From NCBI GenBank assembly GCA_002901265.1, contig PPHI01000003.1:1-64000 (forward strand): 64,000 nt of DNA, in the 5' to 3' direction. Below are positions 9,288 to 16,405 of the stretch, in pieces (positions within the stretch are counted from its first letter, which is position 1; every line of letters begins with the position of its first letter). The notes beneath the pieces were generated by a model. The model had not been told where the DNA came from, did no database searches, and worked only from the letters and a program-made list of their open reading frames with translations. A program made the position numbers and the translations under genes. This DNA comes from Rhodopirellula baltica (GTDB taxonomy: Bacteria > Planctomycetota > Planctomycetia > Pirellulales > Pirellulaceae).

Positions 9288-9637
9288 TTCGATGGATTCC
9301 CGGAACCGAGAAAGGCGGAAGGAACGCTACTTTCGCGGAGCGAAAGGCGACACTAGGAGAACGTAAAACCGACAGGTTGTTCGGTGTGGAAGTGTGACTG
9401 CGACCGATCAAGATTGCCATGAGAAATGTTGGCACCGAATGAGTTCTGTTGTCATGAATGCGAAGGGGTTTTGTTGGCCAGTTTGTCGCGGAATGCGAGC
9501 GTTTTTGCGTCTATGATAAAGAAACTGCGTTCGCCAGGCCGATCCTTGCCACAGGTCGAGCCCTCGCGTGCAGGAGTTTTTTATCGCGTCGATTTTCCGT
9601 CGATTGACGCATCCGTGTCTTCAGAAATCCGAAACCC
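9288..9637. other. Divergent intergenic region between GH51 and the XylR-type regulator
   Basis: A 350-base region without a coding signal. It holds one copy of a dispersed palindromic repeat (9322-9354) and must hold the start signals of both divergent genes. I could not identify a convincing promoter or a direct-repeat operator by eye. Confidence 0.5.
9322..9354. repeat. Dispersed palindromic repeat, copy 1
   Basis: The core TTTCGCGGAGCGAAAG forms a 7-bp stem (CTTTCGC/GCGAAAG, 9330-9346) around GGA, flanked by GAACGCTA and GCGACACT. Two more copies occur at 18939-18971 (inverted) and 52982-53014, each matching 29 of 33 positions. Confidence 0.75.
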
Positions 9638-10792
9638 ATGGTCCAAAAGAAACGTCGTGTCGCGTTGCTTGTCGAAACGGCGACGACGTATGGGCGAAGC
9701 ATTCTGGAGGGGATCGCGAAATACCAGCGGACACGTGCACGCTGGTCGGCGTTTATGGACGAGCGTGAACTGGGGGCCTCGCCGCCGGAGTGGCTGCTGC
9801 AGCGTCCGTGGGATGGCATCATCTGTCGCAACACGACGCCAGAGCTGGCCGCAAAGATTCGTCGCAAAGGTATCCCGACCGTTGACCTGAATGACTTGTA
9901 CGCCGATTTAAAGCTGCCGCGAATCCAATCCGACATGCACGCGATCGGAAGGCTTGGCGCGAGTCATCTTTATGAACGCGGCTTTCGCAACTTTGCGTTC
10001 TGCGGCTTTGAAAAGGAAACTTGGTCCGAACAGCGATTCGTCGGTTTCAGCGAACATCTTCGCAGCCTCGGTTTCGAAACCGCCACCTATCATTCCGTTT
10101 GGCGCGGGAAGGCGGCCGCCAAATGGGACTTGGATCAGGAGCGTATTGCACAGTGGTTGCAACAGCTTCCCAAGCCCGTCGGGCTGATGGCTTGCAATGA
10201 CATCCGCGCGCAGCAGGTGCTCAATGCCTGCCAAAGCTCCGAGATCTTTGTGCCAGAGCAAGTGGCAGTGATCGGCGTCGACAACGACGAATTGCTTTGC
10301 AACTTTTGTGACCCGCCACTATCGAGCATTCAGCCCAACCCACAGCGGATCGGTTTCGAAGCGGCCGAGTTGCTGGACGAACTGATGTCCGGTCAGAAAG
10401 CAGATTCGGCCGCCCGATTGGTCGATCCAATGGGTGTGATCGTTCGTCAGTCGACCGATGCGCTGGGGATCGATGACGACTTGGTTGTCGAGGCGATCGC
10501 GATGATTCGCGAATCCGCTTGCTTTGGCATGACCGCACAAGACTTGGTCGGCAAGCTTGGTGTCTCCAGAAGCTCGATCGAGCGCCGGTTTCGGCAAAGC
10601 TTGGGGCACAGTCCCCAGCAAGAGATCCGCGCCACGCAGCTGCGCCGGATCAAAGAATTGCTTCGTGACACCAACCTATCGTTGGCCGAGATTGCGAAGC
10701 TGACTGGGTTTGATCACACCGAGTACATGACCGTCGTCTTCAAACGCTTGACGGGCATTCCGCCAAGCGTGTTTCGTGAAGACTTTCGCTGA
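9638..10792 (+). CDS. XylR-type AraC family transcriptional regulator
   Basis: The 384-residue protein has the XylR layout: an N-terminal periplasmic-binding/LacI-like sensing domain (RVALLVETATTYGRSILEGI at residues 7-26, GMxDG-like WDGIICR, VAVIGVDNDELLCNFCDPPLSSI near 215-240) and a C-terminal AraC DNA-binding domain (about 285-384) with two helix-turn-helix motifs, VSRSSIERRFRQSLGHSP and LAEIAKLTGFDHTEYMTVVF. The family senses pentoses such as D-xylose. Its divergent position next to the GH51-SDR-GH127 genes suggests it controls them, with an arabinose- or xylose-like inducer. It ends 7 bp before the convergent cobL gene. Confidence 0.88.
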   Translation: MVQKKRRVALLVETATTYGRSILEGIAKYQRTRARWSAFMDERELGASPPEWLLQRPWDGIICRNTTPELAAKIRRKGIPTVDLNDLYADLKLPRIQSDMHAIGRLGASHLYERGFRNFAFCGFEKETWSEQRFVGFSEHLRSLGFETATYHSVWRGKAAAKWDLDQERIAQWLQQLPKPVGLMACNDIRAQQVLNACQSSEIFVPEQVAVIGVDNDELLCNFCDPPLSSIQPNPQRIGFEAAELLDELMSGQKADSAARLVDPMGVIVRQSTDALGIDDDLVVEAIAMIRESACFGMTAQDLVGKLGVSRSSIERRFRQSLGHSPQQEIRATQLRRIKELLRDTNLSLAEIAKLTGFDHTEYMTVVFKRLTGIPPSVFREDFR

Positions 10793-10799
10793 CGTTTGA

Positions 10800-12035
10800 T
10801 TACTTTCCGCCGACGATCAAGAACATCGGGTTCAGCGATTCGAAGCGGACACGGTCCAGTTGGTGTTGTCCGCGAGCGATGTTGATCATGCGGACTTCGG
10901 CGCGGTAGCCGGAATCTTCCAAGACCTTTTGAACGGCGAGCAAGTTATCGGGGCTAGAGACACTGACCACGATGCGGCCTTTCGGCATTCGGCTGGCCGC
11001 TTCACGGACCAGTTCCGGAACGATGCGTCCGCTGCCACCGACAAAGACCGCGCTAGGGTCTGGCAAGCTGGCCCAAGCCGCCGGGGCTTGGCCGTGGATC
11101 GGGACGAGTGACGGGACGTCAAAACGCTCGGCGTTCTGCAGCATCAGGTTGTAGTCTTCGGCGTCCATTTCGATCGCAAAGACTTTGCCGGCGGTCGCGA
11201 TCGATGCGGCTTCGATGGCCAGCGCGCCGCTGCCGGCACCGACATCCCAAACGATCGAGTCACGTTGCAGTTCCAATTCCGCCAGCGCGATACAGCGGAC
11301 TTCCATCGGAGTCAACAAACCGCGTTTGGGGCGTGATTGCAAAAAGACGTCATCGGGGTTGCCGAACAGCCGCGTGCGTTTGCCGGTACTGGGAAGGTCG
11401 GCCGCACCGGTGCGACGGACCAAGACCATCACGTTCAGTGGCGAGAATGACTGCCCACGGATCGATTGCAAGTCGCCACGGGTGACGGTTTCGCGCGGGG
11501 TGCCAAGGTTTTCGCAAACGTAGGCGTTGAAGTAGTCGATGCGACGATCGAGCAACGCTTCGGCGACCACCGACGGGGTGATCGAGTCGGTCGTGAACAG
11601 GCCGACGCGTTCGGCCGAACGGATCATGTCGACGACGCGATCGAGTGGCTGGACGGCGAGATTGGACAGATAGGCATCGTCCCAGCTTTCTTTGACGCGG
11701 GCAAAGGCCAGCTGCATCGAACTGACATGGGGGACGATTTCGAAGCGGTCTTTGCCAACCGTTTCGGTCAGGTAGTTCGCAATGCCATAAAACAGCGGGT
11801 CGCCACTGGCCAGCAACACGGTTTGTTTGTCAGGCAGTTCGGCGATGGCCGATTTCAGCTCGTCCAGGCCACCGTTGCATTCGACACGAACGGCGGGCAC
11901 CGAATCGTTCAGGCGATTAAGCAATGCTGACGTGCCGATCACCATTTCCGCGGAGGTCAGCAAGGACTTCGCATGCCCGGTCAGGCCATCCAATCCGTCG
12001 TCGCCAATACCGACAATATGAATCCGAGCGGTCAC
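10800..12035 (-). CDS. cobL: Precorrin-6Y C5,15-methyltransferase (decarboxylating), CbiE-CbiT fusion
   Basis: The 411-residue product fuses the two activities of CobL. The N-terminal half is a CbiE-type tetrapyrrole methylase (HIVGIGDDGLDGLTG at the start, ASGDPLFYGIANYL in the SAM-binding loop, YLSNLAVQPLDR). The C-terminal half, from about residue 225, is CbiT-like (TPMEVRCIALAELEL, then WDVGAGSGALAIEAA as SAM motif I, AVFVGGSGRIVPELV). It methylates C5 and C15 of precorrin-6Y and decarboxylates the C12 acetate in cobalamin synthesis. No other cobalamin gene is present in this window. It is convergent with the regulator gene, 7 bp apart. Confidence 0.93.
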   Translation of the reverse strand: MTARIHIVGIGDDGLDGLTGHAKSLLTSAEMVIGTSALLNRLNDSVPAVRVECNGGLDELKSAIAELPDKQTVLLASGDPLFYGIANYLTETVGKDRFEIVPHVSSMQLAFARVKESWDDAYLSNLAVQPLDRVVDMIRSAERVGLFTTDSITPSVVAEALLDRRIDYFNAYVCENLGTPRETVTRGDLQSIRGQSFSPLNVMVLVRRTGAADLPSTGKRTRLFGNPDDVFLQSRPKRGLLTPMEVRCIALAELELQRDSIVWDVGAGSGALAIEAASIATAGKVFAIEMDAEDYNLMLQNAERFDVPSLVPIHGQAPAAWASLPDPSAVFVGGSGRIVPELVREAASRMPKGRIVVSVSSPDNLLAVQKVLEDSGYRAEVRMINIARGQHQLDRVRFESLNPMFLIVGGK

Positions 12036-12125
12036 GCAATGTTCTCCTGAAAACCGATGATCTTGTTTCTCGACAGCACCTAGTTATACGAAGGCGAACG
12101 ATCGCGACACAGGGAGGCGGTCGAT

Positions 12126-12701
12126 TTATTCCCGCAAGCCTTTGAGAATCTCTTCGACGGTCGATCGGCCGGCGTGCGATTCGCTGACTTTGCACCATTT
12201 GACGCGTCGTCCGGGGCCGATCACGTACGTCGACGGATAGGCCGTCTCGCGTGGGGCGTTCCAACGCAGTCCCCATTCGTCGACCATTTTCATGTCCGGG
12301 TCGCGGACCATGACAAAGTTTTCCGGCAAACGTTTGGCACCCAGAAATTGTTTGGCGTTTCGTTCCAGACCGTTTTCTGGACCGGGGTAAACCAAAACGA
12401 CACGTTGCGGTTGGTCGCCCGTTGCCGCACCAATCGCCTTGGCACGGTTGACCAAACTGCTGACTTGGCGGGTGCAAAGCGGGCATTGGTATCCCGGGTA
12501 GCCACGCAAGACGACGACCACGACGGGGCCGTCTTTGATCAATTCGGAGAGTGTTGCAAAGTCGTCTTGGCCTTGAACGGGAAGCTCGAAATCCGGTGCC
12601 TTGTCGCCGACCGCGAGCGGCTCTTTCGCCGACAAGTTGCTCGCAGAAATCAACATCGCAAACGTGGCAACACCACAAAAGAATCGGTTCATTGTCGTCA
12701 T
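12126..12701 (-). CDS. Exported peroxiredoxin-like (AhpC/TSA-fold) protein
   Basis: About 191 residues with a signal peptide (FFCGVATFAMLISASNLSAK) followed by VGDKAPDFELPVQG, the typical opening of AhpC/TSA proteins. The thioredoxin-fold cysteine motif is YQCPLCTRQV, i.e. CxxC rather than the single peroxidatic Cys of PVCTTE, so a disulfide or peroxidase-like activity is likely. LVYPGPENGLERNAKQFL follows. I prefer the ATG at 12699-12701, but in-frame starts at 12713 and 12692 are also possible. It is monocistronic or loosely linked to cobL downstream (90 bp gap). Confidence 0.75.
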   Translation of the reverse strand: MTTMNRFFCGVATFAMLISASNLSAKEPLAVGDKAPDFELPVQGQDDFATLSELIKDGPVVVVVLRGYPGYQCPLCTRQVSSLVNRAKAIGAATGDQPQRVVLVYPGPENGLERNAKQFLGAKRLPENFVMVRDPDMKMVDEWGLRWNAPRETAYPSTYVIGPGRRVKWCKVSESHAGRSTVEEILKGLRE

Positions 12702-12791
12702 CACGGATACCAATCAGTCAAAAGGGCAAACGGGGAAATCGATCAACGCAGCATAAACGCTTGCGTCAGCGACAACGAACTCGATCCGCAG

Positions 12792-13751
12792 CTATGCCTT
12801 TGACGCTTCGGCCAAAAAGCGAAAGCTCTGGGCAATGCTGTCCAGCGGTGCTGGCGATTGGTCCTGCTCGACATGGCATTCCAGCACACCGATCTCTTTG
12901 GCCAGCCGCATGATCGCGGGGATGTCCAAGACACCGTCACCACATTCCTGAAACGCGTCTGCGGGAACGGTGGCTTCATCGTGATTGGTGGGCGTGTCTT
13001 TCTTGAGATCTTTGAGGTGCACCATCGTGATCCGCCCGGCCAGCTTTTTCATCATGGCGAACGGGTCATGGCCACCGATTTTGGCCCAGAAGACGTCGAG
13101 TTCGAAGTCCATCAGTTGCGGGTCAAACCGCTCGATGAAAATGTCGTAGGCGGTGGTTGCCCCGCCATCCAATTTCGCGAATTCGAAAGAATGGTTGTGA
13201 TAAGCCATCCGCATGCCGGCGTCACGCGTCTTCGCGGCGGCCGAGTTCGCTCGATCAGCAATCGCCTTGCACTTGTCGGACGTGTCCCGTGATGGCTTGT
13301 CGATGTAGCCAAACACGACGTGACGCAAACCGATCCGTTCGGCCATCTCGATCGTTTGTTCGATCGTCCAGTCTGGGTTGGTTTCTGGTGCAACGACACA
13401 GCGCCAATCCAGGAACCCGCTATGCACACGAAGTCCTTCGTCTCGCGCGATCGCCGCCAACTCGAGTGCGCCGTTATCGATCGCCATCAGTTCGACTTGT
13501 TTGTATCCGGCGGCGGCGATTGCCTTGAGAGTCGCCCGCGGATCGTCAGCCATTTGATTCCGCACCGTGTAAAGCTGAAGCCCAAGCCGATCCAGATAGG
13601 GCAGCGGGTGGGCATCGTTGTGCGCATCTTGCGTTGTGGCTTGTTCAGCCAACGCTTTGATCGGGGCGGAAAGCCAACTGGCAAATCCGGCGGCGGTGGC
13701 AAGTGAAAGCCAGCTTCGGCGATGCAGCAGCGGGGCGGATGGGTGTTTCAT
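12792..13751 (-). CDS. Tat-exported sugar phosphate isomerase/epimerase-like TIM-barrel protein
   Basis: A 319-residue protein of the xylose-isomerase-like TIM-barrel (AP-endonuclease family 2) class. The N-terminus LLHRRSWLSLATAAGFASWL looks like a twin-arginine signal. The barrel shows RLGLQLYTVRNQM, AAGYKQVELMAI, LRVHSGFLDW, MRMAYHNHSFEF, MDFELDVFWAKIGGHDP and ITMVHLKDLKK, with the acidic and histidine residues usual for a divalent-metal site. Planctomycetes carry many such exported paralogues; the substrate is unknown. The ATG at 13749-13751 is chosen because it sits 15 residues before the signal's twin arginine. Confidence 0.85.
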   Translation of the reverse strand: MKHPSAPLLHRRSWLSLATAAGFASWLSAPIKALAEQATTQDAHNDAHPLPYLDRLGLQLYTVRNQMADDPRATLKAIAAAGYKQVELMAIDNGALELAAIARDEGLRVHSGFLDWRCVVAPETNPDWTIEQTIEMAERIGLRHVVFGYIDKPSRDTSDKCKAIADRANSAAAKTRDAGMRMAYHNHSFEFAKLDGGATTAYDIFIERFDPQLMDFELDVFWAKIGGHDPFAMMKKLAGRITMVHLKDLKKDTPTNHDEATVPADAFQECGDGVLDIPAIMRLAKEIGVLECHVEQDQSPAPLDSIAQSFRFLAEASKA

Positions 13752-13805
13752 TGACGATCGAGTGACTGGCGAACGTGCGAGTGACAGTTGCAAAACGTGA
13801 AGGGC

Positions 13806-14729
13806 TTACTTTCGGTCACGCATCTCGCGTTGGCGACGGCTGTGGCGTTCCAGTGTTCGCCGCTCCGCGCGAGTCAAACTCTCTTCGCCCGACGCATGAA
13901 TTTTAGCCAGAATCTCGTCGACGTCCTGTTCCTCTTTTCGCAGCTTTGCGTCGGGATCGTGAATCTTGAGTTTCGTTCGCCGCATCGACGTCTTGACCGA
14001 TCGGCGAAAACCGCTGGGATCGATCCAACCAAAATTCCAACGTTGCGAGTGATACAGATAGGCAAACGCGGCGCCGGCCAAGTGAACCGTGAAAGCTGTT
14101 CCGCCGCCCATTTGATTTTGGGCGCTCAGCATTTGCATCGATCCCCAGACGTTGTAGATCAGGAAGACGATCACGATCCAGCTGGCTTTGACTCGGACAA
14201 CGCCAAACAAATCCAAATCGGCGTGGGGATCAAAACAGACGAACAGAATCAGCAGTGCCGACACCGCGCCACTGGCACCGATGAAGCGTCCATCAGGCGT
14301 GCCCATGATCCAGTACGTCAGCGCCCCCAAGACACCGGCGAAGACGATCGAGACGAGGTAAAAACGCAGGAACTCCCATCGCCCAAGCCGCATCTCCGCC
14401 GCCCTTCCGAAGAAGAACAGGTTGAACATGTTGAACAGCAGGTGGAACGGGCTTTCGATGTCGTGGATGAACCCGTAGCTGAGGAACTGGTACCAAGTCC
14501 ACGGCTGGATCAACGTGGTGCCGTAGCAAGCCAGCCATTCGGCCAGCACACTGACGCGGATGCCGCCGACGTTCTTGGTCGTCAAAATGTCCAGCACCCA
14601 AACGCCACAGGTCACCGCCAGCACAATGACGGCCATGCTTTTCGGTTGTTGGGATCGTTGGTGACGCTCCCAGGGTGACATTTCGTCGTCGCGACCATAG
14701 TCGCGGTCGTACAGGCCCATTCGAGTCAA
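13806..14729 (-). CDS. Rhomboid family intramembrane serine protease
   Basis: A 307-residue, multi-spanning membrane protein. The catalytic serine lies in FIGASGAVSALL (Ser153) and the partner histidine in TVHLAGAAFAYLY (His216); His96 and Asn100 in HLLFNMFNL supply the oxyanion-hole residues of the rhomboid fold. The C-terminal ~80 residues are soluble and highly charged (RRTKLKIHDPDAKLRKEEQD ... TLERHSRRQREMRDRK). Rhomboids cut substrate transmembrane helices near the membrane surface; the substrate is unknown. MGLYDRD at 14720 is an alternative start. Confidence 0.92.
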   Translation of the reverse strand: MTRMGLYDRDYGRDDEMSPWERHQRSQQPKSMAVIVLAVTCGVWVLDILTTKNVGGIRVSVLAEWLACYGTTLIQPWTWYQFLSYGFIHDIESPFHLLFNMFNLFFFGRAAEMRLGRWEFLRFYLVSIVFAGVLGALTYWIMGTPDGRFIGASGAVSALLILFVCFDPHADLDLFGVVRVKASWIVIVFLIYNVWGSMQMLSAQNQMGGGTAFTVHLAGAAFAYLYHSQRWNFGWIDPSGFRRSVKTSMRRTKLKIHDPDAKLRKEEQDVDEILAKIHASGEESLTRAERRTLERHSRRQREMRDRK

Positions 14730-14804
14730 CTAAATTGCGGAGTCTGGGGTCAATCTCAGGAAGCCGCCCAGCGGGTACCGCCAGTGCGCGCGTCTTCCCC
14801 CGGT

Positions 14805-14840
14805 ATCCTACCGGAATGCCAAATCCTACCGGATTGCCAA
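14805..14840. repeat. Two tandem 18-bp repeats
   Basis: The unit ATCCTACCGGAATGCCAA (14805-14822) is followed at once by ATCCTACCGGATTGCCAA (14823-14840), one mismatch. It lies in the 319-base gap 14730-15048 between the rhomboid gene and the next gene upstream. I see no gene in that gap. Confidence 0.7.
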
Positions 14841-15048
14841 TCGACCGGTCGAGATTGGTTCTAAAGAGACGATGAACCCGAAAGAAGAGGGGACAACCTT
14901 TTGCGATTGTCCGTTTTTTCCCCGCGAAAAGACACTTCCGCCCCCGCCAGAAGTCAGATCGACAACAGGCGGGTGGCGATCGGTTAGGCACTGCTGACTT
15001 GGCGAATGCCCTGTTTTTGAAGCGAACGGCTTGCCGCCACAGGCAGGC

Positions 15049-16398
15049 CTACTCCTCCGTTGCCTGATCCGATGGAGGCTCTTCGGCAGCCCCGCTCGGG
15101 CAGAAATAGACTGTCGTGTCGTGGCCGCCACCCAGCATTCCCCACCAGCCTTTCCGGTTGGCAAGTTCAGGAGAAAGCTCGGTATCGAATCCAACGCTGT
15201 CGTCCCCAATCCATTCCCGTCGCTGATCACTAGGAAACTTTTGGTAAAAAAGATTGTAAGATGCCAGTTCTTGGTCTCGATAAAAATTGAATCCGATGGT
15301 CGACAGTTCTTCCAGCCGTGCCGGGAACTCGCCCTTCATCAATTCGAACTTCCGGATCGCAATTGCCGTTTGTGCCAAACGCTCGTCGCTTAACTGCCGT
15401 GCTTGCAGAACAAAGTCATCTTCCCCGGTGAATGCGGATTCATAGAGATTCACAGATTTGTAAAGTGGAATCTGCAACGCGGTATCAATTCCTGAATCGA
15501 TCGCTTCCCGACAGGCGAGGTCAAGCTTGCGAATCTTTTTGATCGAATTGACGCTCCCAACGTTGTTGATCTCGGCTGCCGCTAACTCGCGGTTCAAGAC
15601 TGCCAATCGGACCGAGGGGGCGATCGGGAAAGGCGATGACTGGTAGTACCGGTTCCGATAGAGCAGCGTTGTTTTTCCTTGAAACCATGGCAGCAACCGA
15701 GCCACCGTTTCGATGCGGCGGAGTTCTGGGGGAATGGATTCGTTTTGCGTTGCGGCGGGGTGATTCACAAGCCTTTCGATGGTCTCGATTTGTTCGAGCG
15801 TCCAGCCAGGAATCGACATCGCTTTGGCAACGCTCACCACTGGGGTGCTTGGTCCTTGCAGGTAGGAGATGACGTCAATCGCGTCTGCAAACCTTCCCTG
15901 TCGTACTTCATGTTCAAACCAGTGTTCAAAGAAGCTTGGGGCGGCAGCAATGTAAATTGCATCTGCTGCTGAAACGTTCTCTAGCAGCGTTTTGGCGCGG
16001 CGGTAAATGTCATCGTAAAACGGTGTCGGATCAAATTCGACACTCAGGCTCACGGCATCATTTTCGAGTGAATTGAGGTGATCTACTTCGTTTCGAAAGG
16101 AAGCGAGTGCAAACTCGATACGATTGATTTTTGCCAGATTCGTTTCTGAAAGAGTTTCCTGAGTATTGTTGGGTTTGAGATCGAACATTGTTTTCAATGC
16201 TTCGCCAGCCGCATCGCTGTAGGGGGCATCCAGGAAAGCGGCAGGGAAAATTCCCTGGAGCTTTCGATCGATTTCGGCGTCTTTTCGAGACCACTGAAAT
16301 TCGGCGAGCGCGATGAAACCGACCAGCAACATGACTGGGGCAAGGACGACTGCCAGCCAAACGCGGTCTCGATCATTTGTGAAAAGCATCGTGTTCAT
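15049..16398 (-). CDS. Membrane-anchored protein of unknown function in an ABC transporter operon
   Basis: A 449-residue protein with one N-terminal transmembrane anchor (VWLAVVLAPVMLLVGFIALAEF, about residues 13-34) and a large, probably extracytoplasmic helical domain. I recognise no domain. It begins 7 bases after the stop of the ABC permease gene and on the same strand, so it is probably co-transcribed and works with that transporter. The C-terminus (YFCPSGAAEEPPSDQATEE) is acidic. It might be a regulatory or substrate-binding accessory to the permease; that is a contextual inference only. Confidence 0.7.
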   Translation of the reverse strand: MNTMLFTNDRDRVWLAVVLAPVMLLVGFIALAEFQWSRKDAEIDRKLQGIFPAAFLDAPYSDAAGEALKTMFDLKPNNTQETLSETNLAKINRIEFALASFRNEVDHLNSLENDAVSLSVEFDPTPFYDDIYRRAKTLLENVSAADAIYIAAAPSFFEHWFEHEVRQGRFADAIDVISYLQGPSTPVVSVAKAMSIPGWTLEQIETIERLVNHPAATQNESIPPELRRIETVARLLPWFQGKTTLLYRNRYYQSSPFPIAPSVRLAVLNRELAAAEINNVGSVNSIKKIRKLDLACREAIDSGIDTALQIPLYKSVNLYESAFTGEDDFVLQARQLSDERLAQTAIAIRKFELMKGEFPARLEELSTIGFNFYRDQELASYNLFYQKFPSDQRREWIGDDSVGFDTELSPELANRKGWWGMLGGGHDTTVYFCPSGAAEEPPSDQATEE

Positions 16399-16405
16399 GA
16401 TCTGC

